This document shows, one piece after another, positions 32,909 through 41,556 of a DNA stretch of 64,000 bases. The position numbers and the translations under genes are program-made. The notes beneath the pieces were generated by a model. It had not been told where the DNA came from. It ran no database searches and was given only the letters and a program-made list of their open reading frames with translations. This DNA comes from Streptomyces globosus (lineage in GTDB: Bacteria; Actinomycetota; Actinomycetes; Streptomycetales; Streptomycetaceae), in the NCBI RefSeq assembly GCF_003325375.1, contig NZ_CP030862.1, positions 1,615,501-1,679,500 of the forward strand, in the 5' to 3' direction. Each line of letters opens with the position of its first letter. The stretch's first letter is position 1.

Positions 32909-34207
32909 ATGTCCCACAGTGCCACCAGCCAGCGCACCGACCACCCCGGAGCCGGGGCCCCCGCCGCCGGGGCCCTCGCCACCGCGCCGCCGCCCGGCCC
33001 GTCCGACGCGGCCACCCCGTCCGCGGAGGCCCCACCGGGCTCCGCATGGCGCGGCTGGCTGGCCGTGATCGGACTGGCCCTCGGCGTGTTCTCGTTCGTC
33101 ACCACCGAGACCCTGCCCATCGGCCTGCTCCCGTCCATCGCCGAGGGCACTTCCGTCTCCCTCGGCTCCGCGGGCTTCCTGGTGACCGGCTTCGCCGCCA
33201 TCGCCGCCGTGACCGCAGCGCCCCTGACGGCGCTGACCGGGCGCATGGACCGCAAGTGGCTGCTCGTCACCCTCATGGCCTTCTACATCGCCGGCAACCT
33301 CATGGCCGCCGTCGTCTCCAGCTACGCCCTGCTCCTGACCGCGCGCATCATCGTCGCCCTCGCGCACGGCGTGTTCTGGTCCATCGCGATCGCCGTCGCC
33401 GTCCGGCTCGTCCCCGAACGGCACGCGGTGAAGGCCACGTCGGTCGTCCTCGGCGGGATCTCCCTCGCCTCCGTCGCCGGCACCCCGCTCGGGACCGCCG
33501 TCGGGCAGTCCGCCGGCTGGCACACCGCCTTCGTCTGCGTCGGCCTCCTCGGCTTCCTCGTGCTCGCCGCGAGCCTGCTCTTCATGCCGGCCCTCCCGGC
33601 CAAGGGCCGCGGCGACCTGAAGGCGCTCGTCCACGTGCTGCGGCACCGGGCGCTACGCGTCGCCGTCGGTGTCACCGCGCTCATCATGAGCGGCCACTTC
33701 CTCGCCTTCACGTACGTCGCCCCGTACCTGGAGGAGGTCACCGGCATCCGCCCGTCGCTCGTCGGCGCGCTGCTGCTCGTCTTCGGCGCGGCCGGCCTCG
33801 TCGGCAACTTCGCCGCCGGCGCGGTCGTCGGCCGGGCCCTGCGCACCAGCCTGATCGCCAGCACCGGCCTGATGGCGCTCATCATGGCGGTCATGTACGC
33901 GGGCGGCGCCAGCGGTCCGCTGGTCATCGCGATGCTCGTCTGCTGGGGCATCGTCTACGCGGCGCTGCCGGTGGCGCTGCAGACCTGGGTGATGCGCCTG
34001 GTCCCCGAGGAGAGCGAGGCCGCCTCCTCCCTGTACGTCGCCGCGTTCAACGGGGCCATCGGCATCGGCTCCTTCATCGGCGGCCTGGTCATCGACGCCT
34101 CGGGCCCGCGGCCGGCGATGCTCGCCGCCGGTGCCTTCGCGCTCGCCGCGATGCTCGTGACCTTCTTCTTCGGCCGGAGGAGCGGCGCAGCCTCCGCCCG
34201 CTCCTGA
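32909..34207 (+). CDS. MFS drug-efflux-type transporter
   Basis: The protein has 432 residues. After a Pro-rich cytoplasmic N terminus of about 45 residues there are twelve likely membrane helices. The loop 2-3 motif is LTGRMDRKWLLV, a variant of motif A, and VAGTPLGTAVGQSAGWHTAF is motif C of the DHA1 drug-proton antiporters (Bcr/AraJ type). It probably exports the cluster product or gives self-resistance. ATG 32909 follows GGGAG by six bases. It is controlled from the same intergenic region as the acyltransferase. Confidence 0.92.
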   Translation: MSHSATSQRTDHPGAGAPAAGALATAPPPGPSDAATPSAEAPPGSAWRGWLAVIGLALGVFSFVTTETLPIGLLPSIAEGTSVSLGSAGFLVTGFAAIAAVTAAPLTALTGRMDRKWLLVTLMAFYIAGNLMAAVVSSYALLLTARIIVALAHGVFWSIAIAVAVRLVPERHAVKATSVVLGGISLASVAGTPLGTAVGQSAGWHTAFVCVGLLGFLVLAASLLFMPALPAKGRGDLKALVHVLRHRALRVAVGVTALIMSGHFLAFTYVAPYLEEVTGIRPSLVGALLLVFGAAGLVGNFAAGAVVGRALRTSLIASTGLMALIMAVMYAGGASGPLVIAMLVCWGIVYAALPVALQTWVMRLVPEESEAASSLYVAAFNGAIGIGSFIGGLVIDASGPRPAMLAAGAFALAAMLVTFFFGRRSGAASARS

Positions 34208-34479
34208 CCCCGGCGTGCCGCGGGCCGCGGCGCCGCAGCAGGCCGTGCGCACGGGCGCCGGCCCCGCAGCGGCGCCGCGGCCCGCCGCGCATCCCGGCCG
34301 CCCCGCCCCGACTCGGCGGACGGACTTGCCCGGACTCCGTCAACTCGCCCCGCCCGCCGCCCGGCAGGCGGCCCGGACTGGACGAGGATGCGTGGTGGCT
34401 GTTCGGCGCAGAGGCTGTCGTGGGCCGGGGGCCGGCTCCATACTCGACGAATCCCTCCGCCAGGCAAGAGAGGTGCGAT

Positions 34480-35124
34480 ATGCGGCGTACGACCGGAGGG
34501 CCCCGGACCTTCCATCTCTGGTCGCTCTCCGAAGACGTGATCATCGACCAGGGGGCCGGCGGCGCGCTGCTGCTCACGAGCCGCTGGGGGCAGGACCGGC
34601 TCGACCAGCCCAGCCCCGCCGTACGGGAGGTGCTGCGGAGGATGGAGCTCGGGCCGGTGCTGCTGGCCAACGCCCTGAGCAGCCCCGAGGACCAGTGCCG
34701 CACCGCCCTCCCGACCCTCGACAGGCTCTCGCACCTCGTGGTGCGCACCCTCGGCGTGGACGACCTGAAGGGGCCGCTGCTGTCGGTGTTCCCGCTGTCG
34801 TCGGGGGCGCCGTTCGTGCGGATCCGCCCGACCGGCGACTGCCGCGTACGGCTGCCCCGGCACGTCGCGCTGACCGTGCCCGACTCGGGCGCCGGCTGCG
34901 TGCTCGAGTCCGACGACTCCCCCCACCGGGTCGTCCTGCACCGCCAGGAGGCCGCCTGGGTGGCGATGACGCTGGCCTGGCCGACCACGCTCACCGCGGT
35001 CTCCGCAGCCCTCCCCCTGCCGCGGCAGGTCACCGAGGACATCGTCGGCTACCTCGCCGGCGCCGGGCTGGCCACCCTCGTCGACGAACACGGCATGACC
35101 GGGGGCGCACCGCGTCCCGCTTGA
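34480..35124 (+). CDS. Stand-alone SagB-like N-terminal domain (no nitroreductase domain)
   Basis: The protein has 214 residues. FHLWSLSEDVIIDQGAGGAL, then SPAVREVLRRMELGPVLLAN and LDRLSHLVVRTLGVDD, resemble the N-terminal winged-helix-like part of SagB-type FMN dehydrogenases that oxidise azolines in TOMM clusters. The C-terminal half repeats a similar strand-helix pattern (HRVVLHRQEAAWVAMTLAW, VTEDIVGYLAGAGLATLV). The FMN-binding nitroreductase domain is missing; the frame stops normally. It may be a peptide-binding adaptor or a remnant. It is the only other TOMM-like gene in the window besides the YcaO enzyme. GAGAGG lies six bases before ATG 34480. Confidence 0.6.
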   Translation: MRRTTGGPRTFHLWSLSEDVIIDQGAGGALLLTSRWGQDRLDQPSPAVREVLRRMELGPVLLANALSSPEDQCRTALPTLDRLSHLVVRTLGVDDLKGPLLSVFPLSSGAPFVRIRPTGDCRVRLPRHVALTVPDSGAGCVLESDDSPHRVVLHRQEAAWVAMTLAWPTTLTAVSAALPLPRQVTEDIVGYLAGAGLATLVDEHGMTGGAPRPA

Positions 35125-35238
35125 ACGCTCCAGAGCGGCCCGCTCCGGCCTCGAGGGTTCCTCCAGGCACCTTCTGGCCACTGCCTCAATAGTGCCGCCA
35201 GCAGCGGGAGAGGCCCGCGACTGGTCGACGGAGTGGAC

Positions 35239-35742
35239 ATGCTGAACGCGGATGCATTCCGCCAGGTATTCGGTACGTTTCCAACCCCGGTGGCGATCGT
35301 CACCACCCTCGGCGAAGACGGCGAGCCGAGCGGATTCACCTGCAACGCCTTCTCCGCGGTCTCCGCGGCCCCGCCCCTGCTCCTGGTGTGCGTGGGCAAG
35401 GGGTCCCGGACCCTCCCCGCGATGCTCTCCTCGGGGGTGTTCGCGCTGAACTTCCTCGCCCGGCAGGGGCAGGCGACGGCGCGGACCTTCGCGGGCAAGT
35501 CGGAGGACAAGTTCGAGGGCGTCGCCTGGCGCGCCGGGCTCGCGGGGGTGCCCGTGCTCACCGAGGCGGCCGTCGCGTACGCGGGCTGCCGGCTCGTCCA
35601 GACCGTCGAGGCGGGAGACCACCTGCTGCTGATAGGGCGGATCGAGGAGAGCGAGACCTATCCCGGCACCGCCGCCCTCTACCAGCGGGGGGAGTTCGGC
35701 ACCTGGGAACCGGAGAGCCGCCTGGCCCTCCAGACCCTCTGA
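35239..35742 (+). CDS. Flavin reductase (HpaC/ActVB-like)
   Basis: The protein has 167 residues. FRQVFGTFPTPVAIVTTLG, PSGFTCNAFSAVSAAPPLLL and the C-terminal block GDHLLLIGRIEES are typical. It delivers reduced FMN or FAD to a partner monooxygenase. I prefer ATG 35239 because GGAG sits five bases before it; GTG 35233 overlaps that site. The likely partner is the acyl-CoA-dehydrogenase-fold hydroxylase at 38612-39769. Confidence 0.9.
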   Translation: MLNADAFRQVFGTFPTPVAIVTTLGEDGEPSGFTCNAFSAVSAAPPLLLVCVGKGSRTLPAMLSSGVFALNFLARQGQATARTFAGKSEDKFEGVAWRAGLAGVPVLTEAAVAYAGCRLVQTVEAGDHLLLIGRIEESETYPGTAALYQRGEFGTWEPESRLALQTL

Positions 35743-35880
35743 GAGCAGGGGGCCGCCGCATACGCAGACCGCGGGTGCGGCGGCCCGCGCGCCGGGCCGC
35801 ACCACCGGGTCTCAAGAGGATCTCGAGCGGCCTGGTGCATCTTGCCCACGTCATTTTCCGCCCCGACACGGAGGTCGGCC

Positions 35881-36306
35881 ATGAGCGCCGCGGTGAGCAG
35901 CGAACTCTACGCCCAGGTACAGCACTTCTACGCCCGCCAGATGCAGGCGCTCGACAACGGCCGGCTGGAGGAGCACGCCGGGACGTTCACCGAGGACGGC
36001 AGCTTCGCCCTCACCCCGGGCACCGAGCCCGCCGTCGGCCCCGCGGCCATCCTGGAGGAGCTGCGCGCCTTCATGAAGCAGTTCGAGGGCAACCCGACGC
36101 AACTGCGCCACTACTTCAACCAGATCGTCCTGGACCCGCAGGAGGACGGCAGCCTCGTCTCGACGGTCTACGCCCTGATCGTGCAGACCCGCCCGCGGGA
36201 GCAGCCGGAGATCGGCGTGAGCATCGTCCTCCACGACGTCATCGACACCGCGGGCGACCGCTTCCGGCTGCGCTCCCGCGCCGTCGCCTACGACCAGGCG
36301 GCCTGA
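35881..36306 (+). CDS. SnoaL/NTF2-like protein
   Basis: The protein has 141 residues. ELYAQVQHFYARQMQALDNG, EEHAGTFTEDGSFAL and FRLRSRAVAYDQ fit the SnoaL-like cone fold (compare polyketide cyclases, ketosteroid isomerases and epoxide hydrolases). Conserved Asp/His positions LRHYFNQIVLD may line the pocket. GGAGG lies upstream of ATG 35881; 13 extra upstream residues are possible but less likely. It may isomerise, cyclise or hydroxylate an intermediate. Confidence 0.8.
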   Translation: MSAAVSSELYAQVQHFYARQMQALDNGRLEEHAGTFTEDGSFALTPGTEPAVGPAAILEELRAFMKQFEGNPTQLRHYFNQIVLDPQEDGSLVSTVYALIVQTRPREQPEIGVSIVLHDVIDTAGDRFRLRSRAVAYDQAA

Positions 36307-36359
36307 CCCGCCGGCGGCCGGCGGTGGGCGGCGCCGGCGGCCGCCTGCGGGCGGAACGC

Positions 36360-36418
36360 ACGAAGCTCCTGGCGGACACGGGCCCGTGGGATCGGGACCC
36401 GTGCACCAGGAGCTTCGT
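36360..36418. terminator. Long hairpin between convergent SnoaL and SARP genes
   Basis: ACGAAGCTCCTGG (36360-36372) pairs exactly with CCAGGAGCTTCGT (36406-36418); an inner CACGGG/CCCGTG stem fills the loop. It lies between two genes that face each other, so it is probably a bidirectional terminator. Confidence 0.7.
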
Positions 36419-36445
36419 CGTTGCGTACGTTCCCCCGTGCCTCCG

Positions 36446-37252
36446 CTAGGCCGGCAGCGCATGGGGGACCGGGGCGGACAGGTGCAGGTCGGTGTCGTTG
36501 GCCAGGATGGACTGGTGAAGCCGCTGGAGCCGCGGCGACGGTTCCACCCCCAGCTCCTTGATCAGTGCGTGGCGCAGCGCCTGGAAGGCGTCGAGCGCAC
36601 GCCAGGGGTGTCCTGCGCGGTACAGCGCGGTCATCAGCTGGGCGGAGAAGGTCTCGTGGATGGGCTGCTGGCTCACCAGCATCCGCAGCTCGCCGATGAT
36701 CTCCGCGTGCCGGCCCAGGCTGAGGTCGGCGTCGAGGCGCATCTCCAGCGCCCAGGCGCGCTCCTCCTGCATGCCGATGACCTCCGTGCCGAGGATCTCC
36801 CCGACGGGTACGTCGGTGAGGGCCGGCCCGCGCCACAACTGCAGGGCGCGGCTGAGGTGCGCGGAAGCCGAGCCGGGGTCGCTGTCGGCCAGGGCGCGGT
36901 CGCCCTGGCGGACCAGCTGCTGGAACTCCAGCAGGTCGAGGGTGAAGTCCTCCGGGGCGAGCCGGTACCCGCCGTAGCAGGTCGCCAGGACGTCCTTGGC
37001 CGTGCGGCCGGTCCGCTCCACGCCGGCTTCCGTGAGCTTGCGGCGCAGTTGGAGGATGTAGGTCTGGAGCGTGGTGGCGGCGCTCCGCGGGATGGCGTTG
37101 CCCCACAACTCGGCCATCAGCGTCTCCACCTGGACGACGCGGCCGGCGCGGATCGCGAGGAGCGCGAGGATCTGTCGGGGTTTTCCAGCGGTGGGCACCA
37201 CGGAGACGTCGTGCATACGGGCTTCGAGCGGTCCGAGAACTCCGAATTCCAT
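36446..37252 (-). CDS. SARP-family transcriptional activator
   Basis: The protein has 268 residues. It starts MEFGVLGPLEARM, has the OmpR-type winged helix with GKPRQILALLAIRAGRVV and TLMAELWGNAIPRSAATTL, then the bacterial transcriptional activation domain (YRLAPEDFTLDLLEFQQLV ... HPWRALDAFQALRHAL). This is a small SARP without ATPase, the usual pathway-specific activator of Streptomyces antibiotic clusters. I see no TTA codon in it, so no bldA dependence. A 14-base element also present before the small peptide gene lies 59-72 bases upstream of its start. Confidence 0.95.
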   Translation of the reverse strand: MEFGVLGPLEARMHDVSVVPTAGKPRQILALLAIRAGRVVQVETLMAELWGNAIPRSAATTLQTYILQLRRKLTEAGVERTGRTAKDVLATCYGGYRLAPEDFTLDLLEFQQLVRQGDRALADSDPGSASAHLSRALQLWRGPALTDVPVGEILGTEVIGMQEERAWALEMRLDADLSLGRHAEIIGELRMLVSQQPIHETFSAQLMTALYRAGHPWRALDAFQALRHALIKELGVEPSPRLQRLHQSILANDTDLHLSAPVPHALPA

Positions 37253-37310
37253 GGAGCCAGCATCGCAGTCCGGTCGAGCGGCGAACCAGTGACGCGAACA
37301 CGGGTGGACG

Positions 37311-37324
37311 TGAAGATCTCACAT
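37311..37324. promoter_or_regulatory. TGAAGATYTCACAT element, copy 2 (upstream of SARP)
   Basis: TGAAGATCTCACAT differs at one base from the copy at 10449-10462. Both are in the same orientation relative to the minus-strand genes they precede. It contains GTGA..TCAC symmetry. It could be an operator for a regulator shared by SARP and the peptide-YcaO genes. Confidence 0.4.
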
Positions 37325-37330
37325 GCCGCC

Positions 37331-37349
37331 GGGCGGTTCCGAACCGCCC
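37331..37349 (-). terminator. Hairpin after aldo-keto reductase
   Basis: GGGCGGTTC and GAACCGCCC flank one base (9-base arms). It lies 140 bases beyond the aldo-keto reductase stop and before the SARP gene, all on the minus strand. Confidence 0.5.
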
Positions 37350-37488
37350 GCCGGACGGCCGCGCCGGAGCCCGGGAACGGCCAGGAGCAGGCCCTGGAAG
37401 GCGGGCCGTGCACGGCCCGCGGGCGGCACTCCGCAGCCGGCAGAGGCACCGCCCGGATGCTGGTGGCTGCTCCGGCCGCTCGCGGGCC

Positions 37489-38475
<987 letters not shown>

Positions 38476-38611
38476 GCTGTGCCTCCTGGGCGGGTCGATG
38501 CCTGCCCGTCATGCTGGCTGTTGGAGCGCGCTCCATGTCAAACGGGGTGTTTCCGCCGGCCGGAGCCGGGCGCCCGGCGCCCGCGGCACCGGCCGGCGGA
38601 GCAGTCCCGCC

Positions 38612-39769
38612 TCAGCGGGGGAACGCGTGGGACGCGTACTGTGCCGCGGCAGGGTCGAAGGCCAGGGCTATGTGCGTGGCGATCGAGTTGACGTCGCGCC
38701 AGATCCGCTGGAGCGGGCTGTCGGAGGTCTGGCCGGAGGTGCCTGCGGTGGCGAACATCCGGTTCACCGCGTTCACCAGCAGCTCGGTGGCCATGGCGTA
38801 GTCGCGGACGTTGCGGGAGGTCTCCTCGGCCGTGATGCGCGCGCCGCCGTCGGCGAGGCGCGCGGCCCGCTCCAGCAGCAGCGCGGCAGCGTCGATCTCG
38901 CCGGCGCTGCGGGTCAGGACCGCTTCGTACGTGTTCCTGGAGGGCCCCGGCACGCCCGGCCGGCCGGCGCCGCGCTCCAGCCGCTGCACCGTGTCGCCGG
39001 TCCACAGCCGCAGCGCCTCGCGCGCGGCGCCGAGGGCGATCGGCGCGCAGGAGAGCCCGTTGACAGCCTGGACGGGGACGGTGTGGCAGTCCGCGTCCGA
39101 GGCGAGGGGCAGTCCGTCGAAGAGGCGCTGCCGCTCGGCGCTCCGCGACTCGGGTACGAACACCTCCTCTGCGATCAGGGTGTTGCTGCCCGTGCCGCGC
39201 ATGCCGGAGCCGGTCCAGGTGTCCTTGACCGTGTAGTCGGTACGGGGCAGGGCGAACAGCCGCGCCGGCGGCGGCCCCGGCGGGGTGCTCCCGCCGCCCG
39301 GTACGACGGCGCAGAGCACGGCCCAGTCGGAGTGGTCGACGCCGCTGATGTACGCCCAGGAGCCGGACACGCTCCAGCCGCCCGGTACCGGAACGGCCCT
39401 GCCGGCGGGGGAGAGCGAGCCGACCACGAACGCGTCGGGCCCCTCGCCCCATATCGCGGCGTGCGCCTCCCGCGGCAGGCAGGCAGCCATCCGCGCCAGG
39501 CTCGACGCGACCGACGCGCACCATGCGGTGGCCGCACAGCCTTCGGCGACGGTGGCCACGGCGGCGTTGAACTCCTCGAAGGTCCCCTCCGTCCCGCCGA
39601 ACGCGGCGGGGACGAAGTGCCGGGCGAATCCCGTCCGCAGCATGCCCTCCACGACGTCGGGCGCCAGGCGGCGCTGCTCCTCGGCGTCGGGGGCGTGGCG
39701 GCGGGCCAGGGCGGCCAGTCCTGCCGAACGGGCCACCAGTCCGGTCCCCCGGCCAGTCTGAGTGTGCAT
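38612..39769 (-). CDS. Flavin-dependent monooxygenase of acyl-CoA dehydrogenase fold
   Basis: The protein has 385 residues. VVEGMLRTGFARHFVPAAFGG starts the helical domain, CAATAWCASVASSLARM and GWSVSGSWAYISGVDHSDW are typical of group D hydroxylases such as HsaA, HpaB-like and ActVA-Orf5-like enzymes. The usual acyl-CoA dehydrogenase catalytic Glu region is replaced by hydroxylase-like sequence. It uses reduced flavin and oxygen, supplied by the flavin reductase at 35239. ATG 39769 has AAGGAGG five bases upstream. A weak GGTGG palindrome lies 50 bases before it. Confidence 0.85.
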   Translation of the reverse strand: MHTQTGRGTGLVARSAGLAALARRHAPDAEEQRRLAPDVVEGMLRTGFARHFVPAAFGGTEGTFEEFNAAVATVAEGCAATAWCASVASSLARMAACLPREAHAAIWGEGPDAFVVGSLSPAGRAVPVPGGWSVSGSWAYISGVDHSDWAVLCAVVPGGGSTPPGPPPARLFALPRTDYTVKDTWTGSGMRGTGSNTLIAEEVFVPESRSAERQRLFDGLPLASDADCHTVPVQAVNGLSCAPIALGAAREALRLWTGDTVQRLERGAGRPGVPGPSRNTYEAVLTRSAGEIDAAALLLERAARLADGGARITAEETSRNVRDYAMATELLVNAVNRMFATAGTSGQTSDSPLQRIWRDVNSIATHIALAFDPAAAQYASHAFPR

Positions 39770-39818
39770 CCTGCCTCCTTGTCGGCGCCGATGATCGGAG
39801 CGGACCATGGCACAGCCC

Positions 39819-39829
39819 GGTGGACCACC
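39819..39829. promoter_or_regulatory. GGTGG palindrome F (weak)
   Basis: GGTGG-a-CCACC lies about 50 bases before the monooxygenase start. It has 5-base arms, so it is a weaker member of the series described at 25940. Confidence 0.35.
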
Positions 39830-39937
39830 ACTCGGATCGTCCTCGAGCCGTCCATGACCGCTCCACCGCCCCGAAAGGCATGGCCGCGGCCGTGTCCCCT
39901 CCCATGGGACCGGGGCAGGGCCCGGGCGCGCCACCCC

Positions 39938-39987
39938 TGTGGAAATTGAAGGATCAAAGTCTCGTCGAACAAGGGAAGTTATCCACA
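39938..39987. promoter_or_regulatory. Two DnaA-box-like sequences
   Basis: TTATCCACA (39979-39987) equals the classical DnaA box; TGTGGAAAT (39938-39946) is a degenerate one in the opposite orientation. Both are in the gap before the DUF4192 gene. Chance occurrence is possible. Confidence 0.3.
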
Positions 39988-40027
39988 GGGCTTTCGGGGG
40001 TGGCACCGGGCGCGGGACCTTCGGGGC

Positions 40028-41278
40028 ATGACGAACGACCACGCATCCCGCACCCCGTCCCACGAGCCGCCCTCCCGCCCGCCGGGAGACCCGGCCCCGC
40101 CGCGGGTCACCCTGCGCAGCCCGGGCGAACTCGCCGACGCCCTGCCGTACATGCTGGGCTTCCACCCCACCGACTCCCTGGTGATGGTCGCCGTGCACGG
40201 CGAGGGCGGCCGCTTCGGCGGCCGGCTCCGGCTCGGCATCCCCCCGGTGCCGGCCGAGTGGGAGGACACGGCTCGGCAGGTCGCCGAATGCCTGGTCCAC
40301 GGCAGCGAGCGGCGCGCCGGCCGGCCCGACGGCATCATCCTGTTCCTCTGCCAGGACCCGGAGCCCGGAGACAGCGGCCGGCGGGTCGTGGACCGGCTGC
40401 GGCCCCTGGCCCAGCGGATCCGGCTGGCCTGCGGGGCACTTGAGGTGCCCGTCCTCGAAGCGGTGTGCATCTCGGGCGGCCGGTACTGGTCCTACTGCTG
40501 CCCCGACGAGCGCTGCTGCCCGGCCGAGGGCCTGCCCCTCGCCGCCCCGGGCACCTCCGTGGCAGCGGCGGCCGCCACTTTCGCCGGACTGCGGATCCGC
40601 GGCTCCCTGCGCGAGTTGGAGGCCGGGCTGTCCCCGCTTCGCGGCCCCCTGGCCCTGGAGATGGAACAGGCCCTCGACCGGGCCGCAGCCGCCCTCGTGC
40701 CGAAGATCCTGGACGGGGCCACCCGCGAGCAGGTCGGCGCCGAGACCGTCACCCTGGCCCGCACCCTCCTGCGGCGCCTCTCCCTGGCCCCGCCGGCCGA
40801 GGGAGGCCCCTGCGCGGACGACTGGGACGACGCCCTCCTCGGCCACGACGAGGCCGCCTCCGTCATCCTCGGCCTCCAGGACCGGGAGACCAGGGACATC
40901 GCGGCCGAGTGGATGGAGGACGACGAATCGGCGGCCGCCCTGCGCCTGTGGCGTGCCCTCGCCAGGCGCTGCGTCGGCGCCTACGGCGAGCACGCGGCGG
41001 CCCCGCTCACCCTCGCGGGCTGGCTCTCCTGGTCCGCCGGCGACGAGCCGACGGCCCGGATCGCCCTCGGCCTCGCCCTCCGCGCCGACGCCGACTACCG
41101 CTTCGCCCAACTCCTCCACCACGCCTGCAACGAGGGCATCGACCCGGAGGGCCTGCGGGCCTGCCTGCGCGCCGAACGCAGGCGCAGGAACCCCCGCCGC
41201 ACCGCGGCGGCCGACACCACCCGCCCGCCCGGCCGCCGCACCCACACCCACCGCCGCCGGAAGGGAACAGACCGATGA
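40028..41278 (+). CDS. DUF4192 domain-containing protein
   Basis: The protein has 416 residues. LRSPGELADALPYMLGFHPTDSLVMVAVHG is the defining start of DUF4192. The middle has a Cys-rich YCCPDERCCPAEG and the end is a basic tail (RRRRNPRRTAAA, HTHRRRKG). Function unknown; conserved in Streptomyces. A glycogen-debranching-like gene follows. It marks return to core-type gene content after the accessory block. Confidence 0.9.
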   Translation: MTNDHASRTPSHEPPSRPPGDPAPPRVTLRSPGELADALPYMLGFHPTDSLVMVAVHGEGGRFGGRLRLGIPPVPAEWEDTARQVAECLVHGSERRAGRPDGIILFLCQDPEPGDSGRRVVDRLRPLAQRIRLACGALEVPVLEAVCISGGRYWSYCCPDERCCPAEGLPLAAPGTSVAAAAATFAGLRIRGSLRELEAGLSPLRGPLALEMEQALDRAAAALVPKILDGATREQVGAETVTLARTLLRRLSLAPPAEGGPCADDWDDALLGHDEAASVILGLQDRETRDIAAEWMEDDESAAALRLWRALARRCVGAYGEHAAAPLTLAGWLSWSAGDEPTARIALGLALRADADYRFAQLLHHACNEGIDPEGLRACLRAERRRRNPRRTAAADTTRPPGRRTHTHRRRKGTDR

Positions 41279-41556
41279 CCTCCCGCCCCACCCCCGCTCC
41301 CCACCGCCGCCCCGCGCACCCCGCCCCAGCCCGCCCCGACCCCGAGGCGCACTGCCGGAAGCCAGGCAGCGGGGCGCCGTCTCGGGGCGCCGGGCGGGCG
41401 GCTCGTCCGTGCCTGGGTTCCGGCCCGGCGCGGTGCGGGGTGGGCCGGGGCGTGACCCGGGTGGGGGCGGGGGCGTTCCCCAGGAGGGTGGCGGGGGCCC
41501 GGCCGCGCCGCCGCCGAGAACCGACCGGAGCGCAGACAGTCCACACGAGGCGACCC

